From Streptomyces sp. NBC_00236 (GTDB lineage: Bacteria; Actinomycetota; Actinomycetes; Streptomycetales; Streptomycetaceae): a DNA stretch of 64,000 nt. Positions 55,734 through 63,940 of this stretch are shown one piece after another. The notes below the pieces were generated by a model. The model made no database searches. It worked only from the letters and a program-made list of their open reading frames with translations, and had not been told where the DNA came from. Every line of letters starts with the position of its first letter. Position 1 is the stretch's first letter. The stretch covers positions 6,758,001 to 6,822,000 of the forward strand of contig NZ_CP108100.1 of assembly GCF_036195045.1 (NCBI RefSeq), given 5' to 3'. Both the position numbers and the translations under genes were made by a program.

Positions 55734-57025
55734 TGCGCGCAGTGGCACGTACGGCAGCGGCTGCGGCCACCGCGCTCGCCCTGCTGCTCACCGGATGCGC
55801 CGGGGACGGCGACGACGGGGCGGACGGGAGGATCCGGATCCGCTTCCAGTCGCTCGCCTGGCAGAAGGAGTCCGTGGACATCAACAGGCAACTGGTGAAG
55901 GAGTGGAACGCGAGCCATCCCGACGTCGAGGTCCAGTACGTCCAGGGCAGCTGGGACAGCGTCCACGACCAGCTCCTGACCTCCTTCGAGGGGGACGAGG
56001 CCCCCGACGTCATCCACGACGCGTCCGACGACCTCGCGGACTTCGCGTACGGCGGCTACCTCGCCGATCTCCGCACGCTCCTCCCGGACCGGCTCACCGA
56101 CGACATCCCCGCGCAGAGCTGGCAGACCGCCACCTTCGACGGCGGCGTCTACGGGGTCCCGTTCCTCCAGGAACCGCGGGTCCTGATCGCCAACACCAGG
56201 ATCCTCAGGGAGTCCGGTGTCCGCATCCCGACCCCCGAGAAGCCCTGGAGCTGGCCGGAGTTCCGCCAGGTCACCAAGGAGCTGACGGGCGAAGGCCGTT
56301 ACGGGGTCGCCTGGCCCCTCAAGGAGCCGGTCTCCGTCACACTCAATCTGGGCCTCTCGGCGGGCGGCCGGCTCTTCCACCGCGGCGCCGACGGAAAGGT
56401 GACGGTCGAGTCGGGCGAGGGCGACCAGGTCGTCCCGGGCACCATCCACGACCAGGTCAACACCGACCACAGCGCCGCCCGCACGGCGCTCGGCATGGGC
56501 GGTGGCGACACGCTGCCCGGCCTCTTCGGCGGGAAGTACGCCATGGTGCCGCTCGGGTTCTCCTACCGCCAGCAGGTGGTCGAACAGGCCCCGAAGGGCT
56601 TCGAGTGGACCGTGCTGCCCGCTCCGGCCGGCAGCGAGGGCCTGGCCCAGGGAGTGAGCCCGCAGACCCTGTCCGTCGCCGAGGACAGCCCGCACAAGAA
56701 GGAGGCCGTGGAGTTCATCGACTTCCTGCTGCGGCCGGCGAACATGGTGCGCCTGGCCAAGGGGGACTGGATGCTGCCAACCGGAACGGCCGCGCTGGCC
56801 GACCCCTCGCTGCACACCGCCGACCTGGGCTGGGCGACCGGCGCCGCCCTCGCGACCGCGCTGCGCCCGGCGCCGGCGCAGTCGGTGCGCGGCTATCCCG
56901 AGTGGAAGGACAAGGTCGCCACACCCGCCCTCCAGGAGTACTACAGCGGGGCGATCGGGGCGGACGAACTGAGGGAGCGTCTGGTGGAGGACGGGAACCG
57001 GGTCCTGGCGCGATATCAGCGCTGA
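55733..57025 (+). CDS. Carbohydrate ABC transporter substrate-binding lipoprotein
   Basis: A 430-residue family 1 solute-binding lipoprotein. The signal peptide ends in the lipobox LLTGC near residue 22. Typical family blocks are WNASHPDVEVQYVQGSWD, APDVIHDASDDLADFAYGGYL and YGVPFLQEPRVLIANTRIL. It delivers a sugar, probably a di- or oligosaccharide, to the two permeases encoded just upstream. The genomic setting near treYZ and glgX makes maltodextrin or trehalose plausible, but this is inference. The last reading frame ends 409 bp before the atropopeptide precursor. Confidence 0.92.
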   Translation: MRAVARTAAAAATALALLLTGCAGDGDDGADGRIRIRFQSLAWQKESVDINRQLVKEWNASHPDVEVQYVQGSWDSVHDQLLTSFEGDEAPDVIHDASDDLADFAYGGYLADLRTLLPDRLTDDIPAQSWQTATFDGGVYGVPFLQEPRVLIANTRILRESGVRIPTPEKPWSWPEFRQVTKELTGEGRYGVAWPLKEPVSVTLNLGLSAGGRLFHRGADGKVTVESGEGDQVVPGTIHDQVNTDHSAARTALGMGGGDTLPGLFGGKYAMVPLGFSYRQQVVEQAPKGFEWTVLPAPAGSEGLAQGVSPQTLSVAEDSPHKKEAVEFIDFLLRPANMVRLAKGDWMLPTGTAALADPSLHTADLGWATGAALATALRPAPAQSVRGYPEWKDKVATPALQEYYSGAIGADELRERLVEDGNRVLARYQR

Positions 57026-57294
57026 CACCGGGCAGAGCACTCAATTACCGACCGGTACGTCTCTTTCTTGCGTCGCACGCCGGGCGGGCCGACCGCCGGT
57101 CGTCTGCCCGCAGCCGAGGCAAGGCATTCCTGAACGGCGGCGATTCAGACACGTCGAGGCTTGAATTTGCGTCTTCACGCCCTTGCTCCGACATGCGCAT
57201 ACGGGTAAGGGCAGGGGGAACGTGCCGTTTCCTATGGGCTGTTGCGAGTGGGTCAAAACTGAACGTGTGGACGCTTTTGGCCGAAAAGGAATTC

Positions 57295-57309
57295 ATTGAC
57301 AACGTCAAT
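57295..57309. promoter_or_regulatory. Candidate operator or promoter element ATTGACAACGTCAAT
   Basis: A perfect 6-bp inverted repeat with a 3-nt spacer, about 125 bp before the precursor ATG. The left arm also supplies TTGACA, the standard -35 hexamer, but no good -10 follows at 17-18 bp. Confidence 0.4.
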
Positions 57310-57340
57310 TGCCCTGGGCTTCACTCCTGTCGGCAGTCAG

Positions 57341-57351
57341 CGGTAAGGGTT
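57341..57351 (+). promoter_or_regulatory. Motif CGGTAAGGGTT, copy upstream of precursor
   Basis: This 11-bp sequence is preceded by GTCAG and recurs exactly before the S8 protease gene (58907-58917), where it is preceded by GTCAAT. A shorter copy, GGTAAGGG, is at 57204. The role is unproven. Confidence 0.4.
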
Positions 57352-57352
57352 A

Positions 57353-57366
57353 TCCGTCCGGACGGA
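57353..57366. promoter_or_regulatory. Perfect 14-bp palindrome TCCGTCCGGACGGA
   Basis: A perfect dyad with no spacer 69 bp before the precursor ATG. Its size suits a dimeric repressor such as a TetR-type protein. No cognate regulator gene is adjacent. Confidence 0.45.
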
Positions 57367-57434
57367 ATCAAACCGCGAGTACTGCCAAATCCTGTCCAAG
57401 GAAAGTAAATCCAGAGCAAAATGGAGGTGCTGTG

Positions 57435-57515
57435 ATGAAGTTCCTTTTTCTGCTGAAGGACAAGATGACGCCGGAGAAGAGCCTGAAGGCGTACGCCTGG
57501 TACCACTGGTACTAG
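57435..57515 (+). CDS. Atropopeptide (tryptorubin-like) precursor peptide, core AWYHWY
   Basis: A 26-residue ORF, too short for standard gene callers, ending in the hexapeptide AWYHWY immediately before the stop. A strong GGAGG lies 7 bp before ATG 57435. The leader MKFLFLLKDKMTPEKS is hydrophobic then charged, followed by LKAY and the aromatic core. Tryptorubin A comes from AWYIWY, so this core differs in one position (Ile to His). The next gene, 115 bp downstream, is a P450, as in known atropopeptide clusters where the P450 forms C-C and C-N bonds between aromatic side chains and the backbone. The peptide is expected to be crosslinked and released by a host protease. The motif match is direct; the product is inferred. 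Confidence 0.9.
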   Translation: MKFLFLLKDKMTPEKSLKAYAWYHWY

Positions 57516-57534
57516 ACCGGCCTGTGAGTCCAGT

Positions 57535-57561
57535 TGACCGAGGGGCCCGGCCCCTCGGTCA
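57535..57561 (+). terminator. Hairpin between precursor and P450 genes
   Basis: A 12-bp perfect stem (TGACCGAGGGGC) with a CCG loop lies 19 bp after the precursor stop. Without a T-run it may act as a partial terminator, giving more precursor than P450 transcript, or protect the 3' end of the short messenger. Confidence 0.7.
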
Positions 57562-57630
57562 GGGCTCGTGTCCCGGCGTGGCCTCACCGGCGCGCCGGGC
57601 GCGGGCGCCTCTCGCTTCTTGGAGACCACG

Positions 57631-58677
57631 ATGCAGATATCCGGTACCGGCAGCCGCGCCCGGGACGTCGTCTTCGCGCCGAGACTCCAGGCGCTCCTGA
57701 CGGATCATCGGGGTGAGGAGGCATTCAGGTTGGACCCCGGCACCGTCGGCGTGGCCGGAGCGTCCCTGACCGACAGCATCCTCGCCGCCAGGCCGGCCAC
57801 CGAGGACGAGCGCCCCACCTTCAAACCTCTTCACGGGCGGTCCATTCCCCGGGCCGAGGCCGCCACCGTCATGCAGGCGATCGGCCGCGACGTGCGGACG
57901 GCCCTGAAGAAGCCCGTGCCCGAGGACGCCGACCTCCGCGGTGAATGGCCGCACGTGGGCCACGTGTACTTGCGTGACCTCCTGCTCGGCGACGACCCCT
58001 ACCGGTTGCGGGTCCTCATGGATCGCGTCCTGGAGCTGACGCCCAAACTCACCTGGTCGGTCATCGTCGCCGGAGCCGCTCTGCCTGGCAGGCTGCGCCC
58101 CGGCGCCGCCGTCTCCGCCATAGCGGGACTCACCGCCGAGGCCGAGGGGTACGGAGACCGCCGTTACGCCATGGGCCTGTACCGCAGGGCCGCGGCCCCG
58201 GTCTGCTTCACCGTCTCGACCCTCGTGGCCAACGCGCTCTGGCTGGGCGCCCCGTTCGACGACGCGGCCTCGAACCGGAACATCCTCTACGAGGCCATGC
58301 GGCTGCTGCCGCCCTCCTGGAACATCCTGCGCAGGGCGTCCCCGGAGTACCCCGCACTCGATCCCCGGATCGGCGACGGCGACGACGTCCTGCTCCTGCC
58401 GCTGCTGAGCCACCGGGACCCCGCGCTCTGGGAGGAGCCCGGTGTGTTCCGGCCGGAGCGCTGGGACAGCCTCGACCCGGACGACCAGCCCGGCTACCTG
58501 CCCTTCGGCCATGAGTCCGAGCGTTGCTGGGGGCGGCACATGGTGATGCCTCTCGCCGAGATGCTGCTCGACATGGTGCGCGGCGGCGGTCTGACGGTGG
58601 ACCCCGCGCAGACGGCCTCCGACGTCCCCCTCGCCGGGCTGATGGGTGTGACGGGTGTGCGGATCGTCCGACGCTGA
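57631..58677 (+). CDS. Atypical cytochrome P450, likely atropopeptide-forming
   Basis: A 348-residue P450, short against the usual 400. ExxR is EAMR (221-224). The heme-binding loop is FGHESERCWG (292-301) with Cys299, but the usual Gly four residues after Phe and the Arg/His two before Cys are Glu. The I-helix acid-alcohol pair is missing; the matching segment reads VSTLVANALWLG (195-206). Such loss is known in P450s that couple aromatic rings rather than insert oxygen. ATG 57631 has GGAG at 6 bp. It directly follows a 26-residue precursor ending AWYHWY, and is the presumed enzyme making the crosslinks. Confidence 0.85.
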   Translation: MQISGTGSRARDVVFAPRLQALLTDHRGEEAFRLDPGTVGVAGASLTDSILAARPATEDERPTFKPLHGRSIPRAEAATVMQAIGRDVRTALKKPVPEDADLRGEWPHVGHVYLRDLLLGDDPYRLRVLMDRVLELTPKLTWSVIVAGAALPGRLRPGAAVSAIAGLTAEAEGYGDRRYAMGLYRRAAAPVCFTVSTLVANALWLGAPFDDAASNRNILYEAMRLLPPSWNILRRASPEYPALDPRIGDGDDVLLLPLLSHRDPALWEEPGVFRPERWDSLDPDDQPGYLPFGHESERCWGRHMVMPLAEMLLDMVRGGGLTVDPAQTASDVPLAGLMGVTGVRIVRR

Positions 58678-58689
58678 AGCGGCCCCTGC

Positions 58690-58726
58690 TCGCCCCGTTC
58701 ATGACGAAGCGTCCTGAACGGGGCGA
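58690..58726 (+). terminator. Terminator hairpin after the P450 gene
   Basis: A 12-bp perfect stem (TCGCCCCGTTCA) with a 13-nt loop begins 12 bp after the P450 stop, closing the two-gene unit. Confidence 0.75.
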
Positions 58727-58906
58727 AGTGCTGTCGCCGGGAACGCGAGCGCGGCAGGAGCGTGGCCGTGATGAGCAGCCGGTGGTGCGCGGTTGGTAAC
58801 GGGCAGTGATTGTGACGGAGTTGAGTGCGGGTGGTCGACTTCCTGTGACGAAACCGTGCTCCGGACGGCTGGGGCACGGAGTGGGTCTTGATCTGCGCGC
58901 GTCAAT

Positions 58907-58917
58907 CGGTAAGGGTT
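58907..58917 (+). promoter_or_regulatory. Motif CGGTAAGGGTT, copy upstream of S8 protease
   Basis: The exact 11-bp motif found before the atropopeptide precursor recurs here, 74 bp before the protease ATG, followed by AATCAA (AATCAA also follows the other copy, but 14 rather than 3 bases later). Confidence 0.4.
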
Positions 58918-58990
58918 TCGAATCAACCCCCGGAGATCTTCCGGCCGAGGGCCAATCCCCCCACAAAGAATGACGAGGAGATCCCTCTTC

Positions 58991-60193
<1,203 letters not shown>

Positions 60194-60212
60194 GCACGGT
60201 CACCCGCTGACC

Positions 60213-60253
60213 TACGGCCGCCGCGCTCACCCCCACGGGGCGCGGCGGCCGTA
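60213..60253 (+). terminator. Terminator hairpin after the S8 protease
   Basis: A 14-bp perfect stem (TACGGCCGCCGCGC) with a 13-nt loop starts 20 bp after the protease stop. Confidence 0.75.
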
Positions 60254-60284
60254 CGGCTCGGGCAGATCGTCCTATGGTGTGCCC

Positions 60285-60404
60285 ATGATGATGTACGCGG
60301 TGCCGTCACCCGGGACGAGCCGGAGCGGCCACCGGAGGCCCGTCGCGGCCTGGCCCCACGCGCTGCCCACCGGACCGGCAGCCACCCCCGGACGCCGCGC
60401 ATGA
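60285..60404 (+). CDS. Possible 39-aa upstream ORF coupled to the NTF2-like gene
   Basis: Three tandem ATG codons open a 39-codon frame (MMMYAVPSPG...) whose TGA overlaps the ATG of the following gene by four bases (ATGA). No strong ribosome site is visible. The peptide is Pro/Arg-rich and matches no family that I know. It may be a coupling leader ORF or chance. Confidence 0.3.
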   Translation: MMMYAVPSPGTSRSGHRRPVAAWPHALPTGPAATPGRRA

Positions 60405-60799
60405 GCGAGCCGACCCCCGGAGTGGCCGCGGCGGTCGAGGGCGAACTCCGCCTCATGGACCCGATGGTCCGGGCCTCCACCGAACTCCTCGTCCAGGTCC
60501 TGCACCCCGACTTCCACGAGGTCGACACGACCGGCCGCCACTGGGACCGCGCGATGGTCATCACCTCGCTGATCTCGGACGAGGCACCGCGGCCCGGACA
60601 GCTCACCGCCTCACGGATGCGCGGCGTCCAGCTCGCCGACGAGCTCGTCCACGTCACCTTCGACACCGAGGCCAAGGGGAAACGGGCCCACCGCAGTTCG
60701 TTGTGGCGGCTCACCGAGGCGGGCTGGCTCCTCTACTACCACCAGGCCACCCCCTTCGACATCGCGGCGGACACCGATGAGCGGGAGTCCGGCGGCTGA
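60401..60799 (+). CDS. NTF2/DUF4440-like small protein
   Basis: A 132-residue protein with the cone-shaped NTF2/DUF4440 pattern: an N-terminal helix (AAAVEGELRLMDPMVRASTELL), then ILHPDFHEVDTTGRHWDRAMVI-like block, and C-terminal strands RSSLWRLTEAGWLLYYHQATPF. Members bind small ligands or act as isomerases, and no catalytic residue can be named. It is convergent with the ABC ATPase gene, 14 bp between stops. Confidence 0.8.
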   Translation: MSEPTPGVAAAVEGELRLMDPMVRASTELLVQVLHPDFHEVDTTGRHWDRAMVITSLISDEAPRPGQLTASRMRGVQLADELVHVTFDTEAKGKRAHRSSLWRLTEAGWLLYYHQATPFDIAADTDERESGG

Positions 60800-60813
60800 C
60801 CTCCTGACCGGGG

Positions 60814-61650
60814 TCAGCCACGGGCCGGCCGCTGCGCCCGCGCCGTCCACCGCCCGTCCGAGCGGGCGATCCGCACCGGATGACCGAAGCAGTCACTGAC
60901 CAGGTCCGTGGTCAGTACCTCGTCGGCGGACCCCGAGGCCGTACAGCGCCCGCCGCGCAGCAGCATCGCGTGCGTCGTGGAGGCCGGCAACTCCTCCAGA
61001 TGGTGCGTGACCAGCACCGTCGCCAGCTCCGGATGCTCCTCGCGCAACGCGTCCAGACTGTCCAGCAACTGCTCCCGGGCGGCCAGGTCCAGCCCGGTGG
61101 CCGGCTCGTCGAGCAGCAGCAGCCGGGGCTGCGGCATCAGCGCACGTGCGATGAGCGTACGGCCGCGCTCACCCTGCGAGAGGGCCGGCCAGCGCGAGTT
61201 CGTTTTGCCGCCCATCCCCAGCATCCTCAGCAGCCGCTCGGCCCGCTCCCGCTGCTCCGCCCCGGGCGCCCAGCGCGGCAGCGGCTCGACCGAGTTGGTC
61301 AGCCCGGTCAGCACCACCTGGCTCACGGTCAGCGGAGACCGCAGCGGATGACGCGGATCGACATGACCCAGCAGGGTGCGCAGCTCCCGCAGATCCACCC
61401 GGCCGAGCGTGCGCCCCAGCACCTCCACCGTGCCCCGGGTCGGGTGGGAGACCGCGCCGAGCAGTTTGAGCAGGGTGCTCTTGCCCGCACCGTTGGCACC
61501 GAGCAGGGCCCAGTGCTCCCCGCCGCGCACGGTCAGCGAGACCGAGTCCAGCAGGACGTTCCCGTCGCGCACGAGCGAGACGCGGTCGGCCCGGATCACC
61601 GGCACTCCGGCAGTCGGGGAGGGGCGGCCGCCGGCGGCGGTCATGGTCAT
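60814..61650 (-). CDS. ABC transporter ATP-binding protein
   Basis: A 278-residue ABC ATPase. Walker A is GANGAGKST near 54-62, the signature is LSQGERGR, and Walker B is LLLLDEP followed by THHLEEL. It resembles YadG/ModF-like stand-alone ATPases; no permease is adjacent. ATG 61650 has AAGGAG upstream; the ATG six codons earlier lacks one. The gene begins 14 bp after the stop of the aldo/keto reductase, so it is probably co-transcribed with it. Confidence 0.88.
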   Translation of the reverse strand: MTMTAAGGRPSPTAGVPVIRADRVSLVRDGNVLLDSVSLTVRGGEHWALLGANGAGKSTLLKLLGAVSHPTRGTVEVLGRTLGRVDLRELRTLLGHVDPRHPLRSPLTVSQVVLTGLTNSVEPLPRWAPGAEQRERAERLLRMLGMGGKTNSRWPALSQGERGRTLIARALMPQPRLLLLDEPATGLDLAAREQLLDSLDALREEHPELATVLVTHHLEELPASTTHAMLLRGGRCTASGSADEVLTTDLVSDCFGHPVRIARSDGRWTARAQRPARG

Positions 61651-61664
61651 GTGCGGGTACTCCT

Positions 61665-62534
61665 TCATACGGGTGCGAGCGCCTCCAGGCGGCTCATGTC
61701 CTCAGTCGTCAGCCGGATCTCCCGCGCCCCCAGGTTCTCCGAGAGATGGACGGGCGAACCGGTGCCCGGGGTCGGGCACAGCACGGGGGAGCGGTGCAGC
61801 AGCCAGGCGAGGGCGATCTGCCCGCGGGTGGCACCGTGACTCCGCGCCACCTCGTCGAGGGCGGCGGCGGCCCCGCCCGTCAACGCGCCATTGGCCAGCG
61901 GGAACCAGGGGAGAAACGCCAGGTCATGGGATTCGCACAGCCTCAGCACCGCGTCCGAGCCGCGGTCGAGGAGGTTGAAGCGGTTCTGCACCGAGGCGAT
62001 CCCGGTCAGGGAGAGCGCCTGCTCCAGCTCGTCGGCGGTGAGGGTGTCCAGACCGATGTAGCGGATCTTACCTTCCTGCCGCAGCGCGTCCAGGGCGCCC
62101 AGCTGCTCCGCCATCGGCACCTGGGGGTCCAGCCGGTGCAGCTGGTACAGGTCGATCCGGTCGGTACGCAGCCGGCGCAGGCTGGCCTCGCACATCGCAC
62201 GCAGCTGCTCGGGCCGCCCAGCGATGTGCCAGGCGTCGTCGCCGGTCCGTACGACCCCGCCCTTCGTCGCGATCACGAGGTCGTCGCGGTACGGGTGCAG
62301 CGCTTCGGCCACCAGTTCCTCGGCCACACCGGGGCCGTAGTTGTCGGCGGTGTCGATCAGCGTGACCCCCTGCTCGACCGCAGACCGGAGCACCGCCAGC
62401 GCGTCCGGGCGCTCGCCGCGCGGGCCCCAGTAGCCGGGGCCGGTCAGCTGGGCGGTGCCGTAGCCGAGACGGCGCACGGGCAGCTCCCCGCCAAGGAGGA
62501 ACGAACCGTCGGGAGAGGGCAGCGATGAAGGCAT
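61665..62534 (-). CDS. Aldo/keto reductase
   Basis: A 289-residue NADPH-dependent aldo/keto reductase with the TIM-barrel tetrad: Asp in LIDTADNYGPG, Tyr (N-Y-G), Lys in VIATKGG and His in LYQLHRLD. The substrate range of this subfamily is broad. It is followed closely by the ABC ATPase gene. The start ATG at 62534 is consistent with family alignment. Confidence 0.9.
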   Translation of the reverse strand: MPSSLPSPDGSFLLGGELPVRRLGYGTAQLTGPGYWGPRGERPDALAVLRSAVEQGVTLIDTADNYGPGVAEELVAEALHPYRDDLVIATKGGVVRTGDDAWHIAGRPEQLRAMCEASLRRLRTDRIDLYQLHRLDPQVPMAEQLGALDALRQEGKIRYIGLDTLTADELEQALSLTGIASVQNRFNLLDRGSDAVLRLCESHDLAFLPWFPLANGALTGGAAAALDEVARSHGATRGQIALAWLLHRSPVLCPTPGTGSPVHLSENLGAREIRLTTEDMSRLEALAPV

Positions 62535-62629
62535 GAGGAAACAGTAATCCGGCGTTCAGGGGCCCTCCGGCCGGGCCCTGTCGCGTTTTTTCAAGACCGG
62601 GAGCAGTGATCCTTCCTAAAGTGAGGGGC

Positions 62630-63214
62630 ATGAAGACCGAGCACACCCACATGACCGAATGCGCCGCCGAAGCCGCCCGTGTGGCCCGCGGCATCCGCCC
62701 CGAACAGCTCGACGCCCCCGTCACTCCCTGTGCCGGCTGGGATGTCCGCGGCCTCGTCAACCACTGGGTGCTCTACACCTCTCACGGAATGGAGCACCGC
62801 GCCCTGCGCACGGAGATCCCCGAGGAACTCACCACCCGGGACTTCACGGCGGACGCCGACTGGGCCGAGCAGTACGCGGCCCAGCTGGACCGAGCCGTCG
62901 CCGCCTGGTCGGACCCCGCCGTCTGGGAGGGAGAGATCGGCACCGGTGAGTCGGCCACCCCGGCCGCGGACACCGCCGCGATGCTCATCGAGGAGACGGC
63001 CCTGCACGGCTGGGACGTGGCCCGCGCCACCGGCCAGGAGTTCCGCCTCTCCGACGAGGCGGCCGCCCACGTCCTGGGGATCGTCGAGAGCACCGCCGCG
63101 CTCTACCGCCAGTACGAGGGCTTCGCCGACGAGGTCACGGTCGACCTGGGGGCCGACGACTTCACCCGCGCCCTGGCCCTGAGCGGCCGTGATCCGCAGT
63201 GGACCGCCGCATAG
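62630..63214 (+). CDS. TIGR03086-type DinB-like metal-binding protein
   Basis: A 194-residue protein of the mycothiol-dependent maleylpyruvate isomerase/DinB superfamily. The N-terminal helix leads to CAGWDVRGLVNHW with a His metal ligand; further ligands are expected in EETALHGWDVARATG. Such proteins are four-helix metalloproteins often using mycothiol. ATG 62630 follows GAGGGG; the upstream ATG at 62606 is less likely. It reads divergently from the aldo/keto reductase and precedes a mycothiol-type DsbA gene on the same strand. Confidence 0.85.
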   Translation: MKTEHTHMTECAAEAARVARGIRPEQLDAPVTPCAGWDVRGLVNHWVLYTSHGMEHRALRTEIPEELTTRDFTADADWAEQYAAQLDRAVAAWSDPAVWEGEIGTGESATPAADTAAMLIEETALHGWDVARATGQEFRLSDEAAAHVLGIVESTAALYRQYEGFADEVTVDLGADDFTRALALSGRDPQWTAA

Positions 63215-63283
63215 GAAATGGCCCATTCCCGCGGGTGCCGAATGGCCCCCGGGGATGAGCCACCGGCTGGCTAGGCTCCTCGC

Positions 63284-63916
63284 ATGACCTCTCACCACAC
63301 CCCGGGCACGGGCAGGGCCGTCGTCGACTTCTACTTCGACCCGGCCTGCCCGTTCGCCTGGATCACCTCCCGCTGGATGCTGGAGGTGGAGCAGCAGCGC
63401 GACATCGAGCTCCGCTTCCACGTGATGAGCCTCTACCTCCACAACACGGGCAACGAACTCCCCGACTGGTACCGCACCCTCGTCGACAAGTCGATCGGCC
63501 CCGTACGCGTCGCCGCCGCGGCGGCCGGACTGCGCGGAGAGGGTGTGCTGCGCGACCTGTACACGGCCTACGGGACCCGGATCCACCAGCAGAAGAACGA
63601 GGACTTCGACGAGGTGATCGCCCAGTCCCTCGCCGAACTCGGCCTCCCCGCCGAACTGGCCGCGGCCGCGCACGACCCGGCGTACGACGAGGCGGTGCGG
63701 CGCAGCCACGACGCCGGCAGGGACCCGGAGGCGGACGGATACGTGGGCACGCCCACCCTCCACGTCGACGGAACCGTGTGGTTCGGCCCCGTGCTGCGGG
63801 CGGTGCCGCGCGGCGAGGAGGCGGCGCGGCTGTTCGACAGCTTCCGGGTGCTCGCCGGCCACCAGGACTTCTTCGAGCTCAAGCGGACCCGTACGGGCAG
63901 CCTGGACGTGGGCTGA
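63284..63916 (+). CDS. DsbA-family protein, Rv2466c-like, with CPFA active site
   Basis: A 210-residue thioredoxin-fold protein of the mycothiol-dependent reductase group, typified by Rv2466c of Mycobacterium tuberculosis. The thioredoxin motif in Rv2466c is CPWC; here it is CPFA (22-25), so only the first Cys remains, as in a monothiol mechanism. The [12 protein letters not shown] start and the cis-Pro block [10 protein letters not shown] are typical. It lacks a signal peptide and should be cytoplasmic. It lies 69 bp downstream of the DinB-like gene. Confidence 0.85.
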   Translation: MTSHHTPGTGRAVVDFYFDPACPFAWITSRWMLEVEQQRDIELRFHVMSLYLHNTGNELPDWYRTLVDKSIGPVRVAAAAAGLRGEGVLRDLYTAYGTRIHQQKNEDFDEVIAQSLAELGLPAELAAAAHDPAYDEAVRRSHDAGRDPEADGYVGTPTLHVDGTVWFGPVLRAVPRGEEAARLFDSFRVLAGHQDFFELKRTRTGSLDVG

Positions 63917-63940
63917 GAGAAAGCCCGGACCGGACCGCGC

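Larger units (their letters stand above)
57026..57434. other. Leader and promoter region of the atropopeptide precursor
   Basis: This 409-bp region lacks an ORF of note and is less GC-rich than its neighbours. It contains GGTAAGGG at 57204-57211, the palindrome ATTGAC-AAC-GTCAAT (57295-57309), CGGTAAGGGTT (57341-57351) and TCCGTCCGGACGGA (57353-57366). Regulatory proteins acting here are unknown. Confidence 0.5.

Noticed and set aside
57309..57434. Upstream in-frame extension of the atropopeptide precursor
   Set aside because: The 42 extra codons have no ribosome site, run through the dyads, and would move the precursor away from the strong GGAGG before ATG 57435.
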